From: Chloroflexota bacterium
GTDB lineage: Bacteria > Chloroflexota > Ktedonobacteria > Ktedonobacterales > Ktedonobacteraceae
Direction: 5' to 3'
DNA length: 8,042 nucleotides
Assembly (NCBI GenBank): GCA_005879655.1
Contig: VBJK01000201.1
Location: forward strand, 1 to 8,042
The first letter of the stretch is position 1, and the number at the start of each line of letters is the position of its first letter. Of the stretch, positions 1 to 4,739 are shown piece by piece. Made by a program: the position numbers and the translations under genes. Under the pieces are notes generated by a model. That model ran no database searches. It worked only from the letters and a program-made list of their open reading frames with translations, and was not told where the DNA came from.

Positions 1-534
1 CATAGTGACCAGAGCACGTGCGATCGCCACACGTTGCTGCTCCCCGCCGGAAAGCTGATGAGGACGGTTGTGCAGACGATGACTGAGACCAACGAGTTCG
101 AGCATCTCTTGAGCACGTTTTGCCGGAGAACCATGATGCTTACCTACATAGAGCGGTACTTCCACATTTTCTTGCGCAGTAAGCGTAGGAATCAGGTTAA
201 ACCCTTGGTAGACCATGCCAATCTTTGCATTGCGGACAGCTGCCAAGTGCGCCTCTTTCATATGCGTGATATCTACCCCCTCGATGAACACCTGCCCTCC
301 CGTAGGCGTATCTAGACCCGCCAGAATACCTAAGAGGGTCGATTTTCCTGAGCCAGAGGGACCAACAATCGCCAGTAACTCGCCATGTTCGACAGTCAAA
401 CTAATCCCTTTCAAAATAGGAAGCATTCCCTGGCCGAAAGCGAAGTTTTTTGTAATATTGCGCCCCTCCAATGCATATCGCTTTCCAGTATGCGTCTGCT
501 CTGTATGCAACGATGGGGTCAACTTACTCTCCAT
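1..534 (-). CDS. ABC transporter ATP-binding protein, LolD/MacB type (3' end outside window)
   Basis: Cytoplasmic nucleotide-binding subunit that would hydrolyse ATP to drive a membrane permease. Reading the minus strand from ATG at 534 gives 178 open residues that run off the window edge. Walker A is GPSGSGKST at residues 58-66, the Q-loop is VYQGFNL at 108-114, and the signature LSGGEQQRVAIARAL is at 161-175. The Walker B, D-loop and H-switch must lie beyond base 1; family members are usually 220-260 residues. The sequence style (ILAGLD, TPTGG, QLSGGEQQRVAIARAL) fits the LolD/MacB/FtsE-like group of lipoprotein, peptide or macrolide exporters rather than importers. An AGAGAGG Shine-Dalgarno lies about 11 nt before the start. 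The gene follows a lipoprotein gene by only 24 nt, so they are probably co-transcribed; a FtsX/MacB-type permease is expected next but is not visible. The substrate cannot be inferred. Confidence 0.93.
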   Translation of the reverse strand, partial: MESKLTPSLHTEQTHTGKRYALEGRNITKNFAFGQGMLPILKGISLTVEHGELLAIVGPSGSGKSTLLGILAGLDTPTGGQVFIEGVDITHMKEAHLAAVRNAKIGMVYQGFNLIPTLTAQENVEVPLYVGKHHGSPAKRAQEMLELVGLSHRLHNRPHQLSGGEQQRVAIARALVTM

Positions 535-558
535 ATGTAATTGATCCTCTCTACACAA

Positions 559-1242
559 TTACAAGACAAACAGCTGCACGTTATCAAAACAAGTCACCGA
601 GTCAGCCTTCGTCCATAGTCCAATCTTACCTGTCTTAAAACTCTCGTCATTAGCCTTAACAACCTGTTGATTATTGAGATAACCACGAATACTATTACCT
701 ATTGCCTCAATGCGCAACTCTTGCCACTTACCAGAGACAACAGTGGCCGAGCCTTCTTGGATGAGACTGCGTACGCCACCACTATACTTGAAGATATCGA
801 CGTTATTCTCAAGAGCATTGGCACGCACAATGTAATAATTGTTCTTATCCTGAATACGAAAAATAATGCCTGCTGCCTGATCGACGGCACCGGAGATTGG
901 TTTAAAGCGGACAGAGACTGCCAGATCTGTATAAGTGGCAGGACTTAAAGACAGCGCGGGAAATGTGGCCTGACCGGTCTGGCAAAGCGCATTAGGGGAA
1001 GTGGGAGCATCACTTTCCGCCCGTACTACCCAGTTACCGCTAAAAACCTCTGCGCCCGCAGGCAATCCACCACGCGGATCACTATCGAACAGCCATTGGC
1101 TAGTCACTTTCCCAGACGTATGAGGGGTCACTTTCTCAGACGTAGCGGGGGTTCCTGATCCTAATGGGGTGGATTGGCTAGCACCACAGCTGGCGAGCGC
1201 CAAGATAATTACCAGCAAGCTTACGTAGTATTTAGTGCTCAT
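559..1242 (-). CDS. Lipoprotein with concanavalin A-like (DUF1080/LamG-like) domain
   Basis: Predicted 227-residue extracytoplasmic lipoprotein. Residues 1-18 are a short signal peptide ending in lipobox LASC, so Cys19 would be lipidated. A Ser/Thr/Pro-rich linker (about 20-48) carries an 8-residue tandem repeat (TSEKVTPH, then TSGKVTSQ). From about residue 50 to the end comes a beta-sandwich-like domain with the WLFDSD start, GIIFRIQDKNNYYIVRANA near 125-143, GKWQELRIEA near 171-180 and a GKIGLWTKADS close, the pattern of DUF1080/concanavalin-type carbohydrate-binding or hydrolase-like domains. I see no clear catalytic residues, so binding is more likely than catalysis. Cys87 and Cys218 could form a disulfide. 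The start is fixed by GGAGG five nt before ATG 1242. It leads the ABC ATPase gene (24-nt gap) and has a TTCTCAT repeat promoter upstream. The domain call is by pattern only. Confidence 0.85.
   Translation of the reverse strand: MSTKYYVSLLVIILALASCGASQSTPLGSGTPATSEKVTPHTSGKVTSQWLFDSDPRGGLPAGAEVFSGNWVVRAESDAPTSPNALCQTGQATFPALSLSPATYTDLAVSVRFKPISGAVDQAAGIIFRIQDKNNYYIVRANALENNVDIFKYSGGVRSLIQEGSATVVSGKWQELRIEAIGNSIRGYLNNQQVVKANDESFKTGKIGLWTKADSVTCFDNVQLFVL
1103..1144. repeat. Imperfect 24-bp tandem duplication in the lipoprotein linker
   Basis: The 18-mer GTCACTTTCYCAGACGTA occurs at 1103-1120 and again at 1127-1144, differing at one base, with a period of 24 bp (eight codons). It encodes the repeated TSxKVT linker segment of the lipoprotein and keeps the frame. 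It looks like a recent in-frame duplication in a flexible region. Confidence 0.85.
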
Positions 1243-1304
1243 CTATACCTCCACATTCTTTATTTTGTCACAAGATGTTACCAGCAAAGGACTCTGTATG
1301 TTAC

Positions 1305-1356
1305 TTTATATCTGACGAATGAGATAGTGATGAGATCTCGATGAGAATAATGAGAA
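1305..1356 (-). promoter_or_regulatory. Promoter with four TTCTCAT direct repeats (array 1) for the lipoprotein/ABC operon
   Basis: On the minus strand, heptamers TTCTCAT (1356-1350), TTCTCAT (1347-1341), ATCTCAT (1336-1330) and ATCTCAT (1325-1319) stand with start-to-start steps of 9, 11 and 11 bp. Eight bases after the last one is a -10-like TATAAA (1310-1305), about 60 nt before the lipoprotein start. There is no recognisable -35; the repeats occupy its place, as in promoters activated by PhoB/OmpR-type response regulators. That regulator family is inference; the repeats are directly visible and recur in two other places in the window. Confidence 0.75.
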
Positions 1357-1382
1357 GGAACTTGTTATCTCAATTACAATAG

Positions 1383-1435
1383 TTCTAATACTACTTATTA
1401 TCCTTTCATGATGTTCTCATACAATGACATATAAT
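1383..1435 (+). promoter_or_regulatory. Promoter with TTCTCAT-like repeat array 2, facing the 35-aa peptide gene
   Basis: On the plus strand, heptamers TTCTAAT (1383-1389), TACTTAT (1392-1398), CTTTCAT (1403-1409) and TTCTCAT (1414-1420) show the same 9, 11, 11 bp steps as array 1, in the opposite direction. Nine bases later there is a perfect -10, TATAAT (1430-1435). No -35 is seen. Transcription would begin near 1442, leaving a leader of about 60 nt before ATG 1501. The individual heptamers are weaker than in array 1 but the spacing is identical. Confidence 0.65.
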
Positions 1436-1500
1436 ATAAGGTAAGAAGTCCATATTAACTTTAGGATAGCTGTACTATGAACATTACAGGAGACAACATC

Positions 1501-1608
1501 ATGTCTGTGAGAGATAAGCTTCTCATTGTCATAGCTTGCATAGGCATTGTACTATTGCTGATATTGGTGTGTGTGATTACCATCGTGACGATTGTGATTG
1601 CCAGCTAG
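1501..1608 (+). CDS. Small single-span membrane peptide, 35 aa
   Basis: Thirty-five codons from ATG 1501 to TAG 1606-1608. The start has a clear AGGAG eight nt upstream, and a promoter with a perfect TATAAT and a repeat array lies 65-118 nt upstream, so it is likely a real gene despite its size. The product has a short charged start (MSVRDK) followed by an almost unbroken run of Ile, Val and Leu to the end (residues 7-35), with two Cys inside the span at 13 and 23. This predicts one membrane helix with a cytoplasmic N-terminus. I do not recognise the family. Small peptides of this form often modulate a larger membrane complex or sensor kinase, but nothing here shows a partner. Its promoter design links it to the lipoprotein/ABC operon on the other strand. 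Confidence 0.6.
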   Translation: MSVRDKLLIVIACIGIVLLLILVCVITIVTIVIAS

Positions 1609-1629
1609 TGATACTAACTCAGGGAAACA

Positions 1630-1670
1630 CTGCCAATTTTGCGAGACACCCCCTCATACCTCTGCCAATT
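1630..1670. repeat. Direct repeat CTGCCAATT (two copies, 32-bp period)
   Basis: CTGCCAATT occurs at 1630-1638 and 1662-1670, just downstream of the 35-aa peptide gene. Role unknown; two short copies could be chance. Confidence 0.35.
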
Positions 1671-1686
1671 AGATAAAAAAAGAGGC

Positions 1687-1755
1687 AAATATCTGTAATT
1701 TGTTAATATTAATAGTTTTCATGAAAACTATTCAGAACAAAAACCAAAGATATTT
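1687..1755. repeat. Concentric AT-rich inverted repeat with a 22-bp perfect palindrome at its core
   Basis: Bases 1711-1732 form a perfect 22-bp palindrome centred on TTTTCATGAAAA. A second pair of arms, AAATATCT (1687-1694) and AGATATTT (1748-1755), has almost the same centre, giving one nested dyad of 69 bp with imperfect pairing between. It lies 79 nt after the 35-aa gene. It could be a transcription terminator or hairpin for that gene, a binding site for a dimeric regulator, or a small non-coding inverted repeat. Confidence 0.75.
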
Positions 1756-1780
1756 ACAGTATTTTTATTACAGTACAGTA

Positions 1781-1810
1781 CAATATTTCATATATATATA
1801 TGTCATATTG
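1781..1810. repeat. 30-bp near-perfect AT-rich palindrome
   Basis: CAATAT (1781-1786) and ATATTG (1805-1810) flank the 14-bp palindrome CATATATATATATG (1789-1802), with only the two base pairs between them failing to match. It lies 26 nt after the 1687-1755 dyad and just before a candidate promoter, so it may be an operator or an easily melted cruciform. Low-complexity TA runs make palindromes more likely by chance. Confidence 0.6.
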
Positions 1811-1835
1811 AATTTAAAAAGAATCTGCCTTGTTC

Positions 1836-1865
1836 TTGCATATCTTAATCTTGTGATGTTATACT
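1836..1865 (+). promoter_or_regulatory. Candidate sigma-70-type promoter
   Basis: TTGCAT (1836-1841), an 18-bp spacer and TATACT (1860-1865) read on the plus strand. The next convincing gene starts at 2259, so the transcript would carry a leader of almost 390 nt. This rests on consensus matches in an AT-rich stretch only. Confidence 0.35.
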
Positions 1866-2258
1866 ATCGGTAGCTAGGCAGATGCAAATCATCCTAGAAA
1901 AAACACACAATATATGTTTTTGACATAAAACACTTCTGCTTCTACAAGCAGGAAAATAGGAAGATTATGCAAGCCTACATCCATGCTTGTCATCCGAAAC
2001 CTGTATAGCGTAACATCGTATTCTCGTGCATAGTATAACAGTACTCTAGATAAGATGGGTGGCTTAGACAGAGTACTCACTAGTAGAGCGCTAGACACAA
2101 CCTCCAGCTACAAAGAGAACGTATTGCACTGTCATTCTAGATTTGTCACAGGTACAAGCTATCCAGAATGGCTGCTCAGACACTTCCAGTGGATTAACCT
2201 CTGTGACAATCTTAGCTGGACAGAGCAGTATATCACTTCATAAGAAATGGAAGCTGAT
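1866..2258 (+). other. Gene-free stretch, possible long leader of the first DoxX-like gene
   Basis: No convincing coding region is present on either strand. It contains a small hairpin CTGCTT-CTAC-AAGCAG (1936-1951), a 13-codon ORF (1967-2008, MQAYIHACHPKPV) preceded by AGGAAG that could be a leader peptide, an 8-bp inverted repeat AGTACTCT/AGAGTACT (2040-2047 and 2070-2077), and a stronger stem at 2143-2209 listed separately. Longer open frames here lack Shine-Dalgarno sites and protein-like composition. Confidence 0.4.
2143..2209 (+). other. Structured leader element upstream of the first DoxX-like gene
   Basis: TTGTCACA (2143-2150) can pair with TGTGACAA (2202-2209), continued across a two-base bulge by GGT/ACC. 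Further in, ATCCA (2161-2165) pairs with TGGAT (2190-2194). The whole makes a 67-nt bulged hairpin ending 49 nt before ATG 2259. It matches no riboswitch that I recognise. It may be a regulatory RNA structure or a pair of operator half-sites. Confidence 0.45.
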
Positions 2259-2843
2259 ATGTCACAAACATCGCCAAGGTATCTCTTTGCCATTGTACAG
2301 GTTATCGTCGGCCTTAATTGGTTGCTTACTGGACTAAACAAGCTGTTTTTCGGCAGTTTTCCTCAAAGCTTGGGCAACGCGTTGCGCACTGGTGCGGGTG
2401 TTGCTCCGGCTCTTGGACACAACCCGAACGGCTGGTATGACGCTTTTATACAGGCATTCATCTTGCCGAATAGTCTTATTTACGGCTACTTGATCGAATG
2501 GGGCGAGGTCTGTACTGGAGTAGCCTACCTCATCGGTGCCATCTTGCTACTAAGTTGGTCGCAGCAAAAGGGCCGCAGCTCCCTCTGGTCAGCCAGACTG
2601 CAACTGATTATGACCACTGTGCTAACTATCATCACAACATTCATGTGTCTCAACTTCAACTTTTGGCGTGGAAGAACACTTCCATTATTCGATCCCAAAT
2701 TCGCCTATGGCCCCATCTGGGAAGCTAATCTGATCCTCCCAATAGTTTCCCTTTGTCTTTTGATCGTCAGCGTGGGCGTATGGCAAGAAGCAATGCGCAC
2801 ACTGGCATCAGTCCCTCTACAGAAGAACGCAAAGAATACATAG
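2259..2843 (+). CDS. DoxX-like membrane protein, paralogue 1
   Basis: A 194-residue integral membrane protein with four likely spans (about residues 9-30, 66-100, 115-134 and 155-175). The N-terminal IVGLNWLLTGLNKLFFG, the following RTGxGVAPAL loop and the GYLIEWGEV segment, with its conserved Glu in the third hydrophobic region, fit the DoxX/DoxD-like superfamily. Members of that superfamily are linked to terminal quinol oxidases and thiosulfate:quinone oxidoreductase, though most are uncharacterised. In-frame ATGs occur at 2247 and 2259. I chose 2259 because GGAAG lies five nt before it and because MSQTSPRY then lines up with the start of the neighbouring paralogue (MLSKTPRY). Thirty-five of the first 60 residues match that neighbour by eye without gaps. 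The C-terminus is basic and probably cytoplasmic. No redox cofactor motif is visible, so function is not assigned beyond family. Confidence 0.8.
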   Translation: MSQTSPRYLFAIVQVIVGLNWLLTGLNKLFFGSFPQSLGNALRTGAGVAPALGHNPNGWYDAFIQAFILPNSLIYGYLIEWGEVCTGVAYLIGAILLLSWSQQKGRSSLWSARLQLIMTTVLTIITTFMCLNFNFWRGRTLPLFDPKFAYGPIWEANLILPIVSLCLLIVSVGVWQEAMRTLASVPLQKNAKNT

Positions 2844-2964
2844 GCGAAGCGCTGGCCTAACAGGTCTCCCCCTCTTCTCTCATTAAGTAGAGAGCAGAAG
2901 CAAGACCGACCTAGCTTCGCATGACTAGGAACAGCGTCCTGTAAAAAGTGCTTGTAAATATAGG

Positions 2965-2970
2965 TATGAT
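2965..2970 (+). promoter_or_regulatory. Possible -10 element before the second DoxX-like gene
   Basis: TATGAT lies 35 nt before ATG 3005 in an AT-rich stretch, but no good -35 is seen 16-19 bp upstream. The 161-nt gap after the first paralogue, which contains small hairpins such as CCTAG/CTAGG, suggests the second gene may have its own promoter. Weak evidence. Confidence 0.25.
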
Positions 2971-3004
2971 GTGTTTCAAGACAACGAAAAAGGAAGAAGG
3001 AACC

Positions 3005-3580
3005 ATGCTTAGCAAGACACCACGCTATGCACTCATCATTTTACAGCTGATTGTAGGATTAGAATGGTTAATTTCGGGGATCAACAAGATCTTGGTTGGC
3101 ACGTTTCCCCAAAGCCTAGCCGTGGCATTGCGCACGGGTCACACAGTGGCCCCAGCACTCGCGCACCATCCTCGTATGTGGTACGCCACATTCTTGCAGA
3201 CTGTGATCCTACCCAATAGTCTCTTTCTCGGCTACCTGATTATGATTGGAGAGGTCACTATCGGCACACTGATGCTGATTAGTGCCGTATTATTACTAGG
3301 TTGGCCGCTACGAAGTGGTACGCTTAGTCTGAGTGCTGCTCGCTGGCAATTCGTCTTCACTGCTTGTGCTACAGTGGTAGGCGTCTTTATGGATATTAAC
3401 TTCAACATTTGGAAAGGAAAAGTGTTACCACTCCCTCTCATTAATACAAAAGCAGCCTTCCTTCCCGTCTGGGATGGCACGATTATGCTCATTCTATTAG
3501 CACTTACCCTTTTTGCATTTAGTATCGTCTTGTGGCGTGAGGCAGAGCAAACGGCATCCGTAGAACGATCAGCCAAGTAG
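3005..3580 (+). CDS. DoxX-like membrane protein, paralogue 2
   Basis: A 191-residue integral membrane protein, same fold and length as its upstream neighbour: hydrophobic spans near residues 9-30, 66-100, 115-134 and 155-176. Shared signatures include PRY, QLIVGLEWLISGINK, FPQSL, ALRTG, VAPAL, ILPNSL, the GEV glutamate at residue 83 and NFNxWxGxxLP at 132-142. This indicates a tandem duplication followed by divergence. The start at 3005 is chosen over more upstream in-frame starts because GGAAGAAGG lies directly before it and because it matches the paralogue. The basic-acidic C-terminal tail (WREAEQTASVERSAK) is probably cytoplasmic. Two adjacent copies may form a heteromeric membrane complex, but that is inference. 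A stem-loop CAAAAGG/CCTTTTG (3602-3608 and 3619-3625) lies 21 nt after the stop. Confidence 0.82.
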   Translation: MLSKTPRYALIILQLIVGLEWLISGINKILVGTFPQSLAVALRTGHTVAPALAHHPRMWYATFLQTVILPNSLFLGYLIMIGEVTIGTLMLISAVLLLGWPLRSGTLSLSAARWQFVFTACATVVGVFMDINFNIWKGKVLPLPLINTKAAFLPVWDGTIMLILLALTLFAFSIVLWREAEQTASVERSAK

Positions 3581-3601
3581 CCGACACACGAGAGATACGA
3601 A

Positions 3602-3625
3602 CAAAAGGACACGAGGGACCTTTTG
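3602..3625 (+). terminator. Possible terminator hairpin after the DoxX-like pair
   Basis: CAAAAGG and CCTTTTG form a 7-bp stem with a 10-nt loop. The only T run is inside the 3' arm and no U tract follows, so it is a weak candidate. Confidence 0.3.
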
Positions 3626-3779
3626 CCCAACTAGTCGTTTACAGAAACTATTAAAATCTTCTTCTTAAAGAAGGCATCCTGTTGCAGTACCCTCAAACGG
3701 GTTGAGAAAGGACATTGGCCCCGCCGCCTTCTTAATGAAGGGAAAGTATACACACCAAATCCGAAGGAGTCAAGCGGAA

Positions 3780-3809
3780 AGACATCCTGGGAATACTCTT
3801 GGGATGTCT
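3780..3809. terminator. Hairpin terminator after the cupredoxin gene, possibly bidirectional
   Basis: AGACATCC (3780-3787) pairs with GGATGTCT (3802-3809) around a 14-nt loop. It begins two nt past the cupredoxin stop. On the minus strand the stem is followed by TTTCC and on the plus strand by CTTTATT, so it could serve both the cupredoxin operon and the DoxX-like genes. Both U tracts are short. Confidence 0.5.
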
Positions 3810-3811
3810 CT

Positions 3812-4129
3812 TTATTGCACAATCACGGTGAAATTCATCTCAGCATGTACAGAGCAATATAAATTGAAGATCCCACTAGTGTTGAATGGACCAATACTAT
3901 GACTGTCATTGCTATTGAATGTGACGTTAACAGCTGGTGCTCCGCTCTCAATCTTTTTTTGGACTACAATAGATGACTGCGTAAAATCGGCATCACTCAT
4001 GTGTACAGTATTTTTCTCAATAACCACTGGACCAGATGTACCACATGCAACAAATACCAGTATACTAACGCTCAAGAGTAAAAAAACCATGATGAGTCTT
4101 CTTTGACGCGCTTTCTTGGTGATACACAT
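3812..4129 (-). CDS. Blue-copper (cupredoxin) lipoprotein
   Basis: A 105-residue exported protein that probably carries one type 1 copper and shuttles electrons at the outer face of the membrane. A basic start (KKARQRR) leads into a hydrophobic segment at 12-28 ending FVAC, an acceptable lipobox, with Cys29 the likely lipidation site. The rest is a minimal cupredoxin: VHMSDADF near 42-49, then copper ligands His77 (in NDSHSIGPF) and the Cys92-x2-His95-x2-Met98 cluster (YCSVHAEM), ending in a final strand FTVIVQ. The frame is open farther upstream, to 4282, but that extension overlaps the neighbouring gene and gives a non-exported start. The ATG at 4129 follows AGAGGAG by about 11 nt and gives a proper signal peptide. 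It lies 26 nt after the small membrane protein gene and close to ctaA, consistent with a role in respiratory electron transfer or copper supply to an oxidase. Confidence 0.85.
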   Translation of the reverse strand: MCITKKARQRRLIMVFLLLSVSILVFVACGTSGPVVIEKNTVHMSDADFTQSSIVVQKKIESGAPAVNVTFNSNDSHSIGPFNTSGIFNLYCSVHAEMNFTVIVQ

Positions 4130-4155
4130 GGGCGCATACTCTCCTCTAAGCAAGC

Positions 4156-4506
4156 TTAAAGCACGACGACGCTGGTAAAGAACGCCAGTACGGTGAGCAG
4201 CACCTGGATCTGTGCCCAACGAGCAGGCGGCTGACGAAGGGCTGCATACATACTCAGAGAGAAATATACCACAACAGGGCATAGCATATCGTTAGGGCTA
4301 ATGCCTGGAATAGGATCATCATTCAAGAGAGCTACGTTGGCTGCCATTCTCCATGCAAACAATGCGAAGCCAACTACAAGAGCAATGATGATGCCATCAT
4401 AGACTGGAAAGGTTTTGGCACGCTGGCGCAAGAGCAGAAGAGCAATCAAGCTGGCAATGAATGCAACTATTGCCGCCAGCAGAATTTGCCAGATAGGAAA
4501 AGGCAC
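4156..4506 (-). CDS. Small polytopic membrane protein, unknown function
   Basis: A 116-residue protein, mostly hydrophobic, with about four predicted spans (roughly residues 6-24, 37-55, 74-88 and 97-115). Short loops contain an RQRAK basic patch and a GISPNDMLCP segment just before the third span. I do not recognise the family. GTG codons at 4512 and 4506 are both in frame. The 4506 start is preferred because GGAGG lies five nt before it, whereas the same site overlaps the 4512 start. It is the first gene of a two-gene unit with the blue-copper lipoprotein (26-nt gap) and is divergent from ctaA, so a role around the respiratory chain or copper handling is plausible but not shown. Its promoter carries the third TTCTCAT repeat array of the window. 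Confidence 0.7.
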   Translation of the reverse strand: MPFPIWQILLAAIVAFIASLIALLLLRQRAKTFPVYDGIIIALVVGFALFAWRMAANVALLNDDPIPGISPNDMLCPVVVYFSLSMYAALRQPPARWAQIQVLLTVLAFFTSVVVL

Positions 4507-4556
4507 AATCACCTCCCATGGCTTATGTGATAGATCACTGAGAACTCCTCATACCT

Positions 4557-4610
4557 ATGGTATCTGCACAGAGTAAGAAGAGCATGAAAAATTGATGAGA
4601 AAAATGAGAA
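4557..4610 (-). promoter_or_regulatory. Promoter with TTCTCAT repeat array 3, for the membrane protein/cupredoxin operon
   Basis: On the minus strand, TTCTCAT (4610-4604), TTCTCAT (4601-4595), TTTTCAT (4590-4584) and TTCTTAC (4579-4573) show the same 9, 11, 11 bp steps as the two arrays near 1319-1420. Ten bases after the last heptamer is a -10-like TACCAT (4562-4557), about 50 nt before the GTG start. The first two heptamers are identical to those of array 1. The array ends five bp from the candidate -35 of ctaA on the other strand, so the bound factor could also affect ctaA. Confidence 0.7.
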
Positions 4611-4614
4611 GGGG

Positions 4615-4643
4615 TGGCATTTTCGGCAAGTATTTTTTATAGT
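4615..4643 (+). promoter_or_regulatory. Candidate ctaA promoter
   Basis: TGGCAT (4615-4620), a 17-bp spacer and TATAGT (4638-4643) read toward ctaA, giving a leader of about 90 nt. The -35 is weak, which would fit control by a neighbouring activator. Confidence 0.45.
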
Positions 4644-4674
4644 ATCATTGCAGTGGCCGCGTAATTCCCCACCC

Positions 4675-4688
4675 GTATTGGCCAATAC
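4675..4688. repeat. 14-bp perfect palindrome GTATTGGCCAATAC in the ctaA leader
   Basis: A perfect dyad located about 30 bp downstream of the predicted transcription start and 51 bp before the ctaA ATG. The position suits a repressor operator; the binding protein is unknown. Confidence 0.45.
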
Positions 4689-4739
4689 CAAAGGATATAC
4701 TGTGCCATATTGTGCATCACTTATCAAGGAAAATAAAGC

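Noticed and set aside
34..544. Plus-strand frames at the left end
   Set aside because: They lie opposite the ABC ATPase, whose Walker A, Q-loop and signature motifs on the minus strand are unmistakable.
1889..2098. 69-residue minus-strand frame in the gene-free stretch
   Set aside because: No ribosome binding site and no recognisable domain; the composition matches chance translation of AT-rich spacer DNA.
3812..4282. Longer 156-residue version of the cupredoxin reading frame
   Set aside because: The extra N-terminus overlaps the upstream membrane-protein gene, lacks a suitable ribosome binding site and would bury the signal peptide; the start at 4129 fits export.
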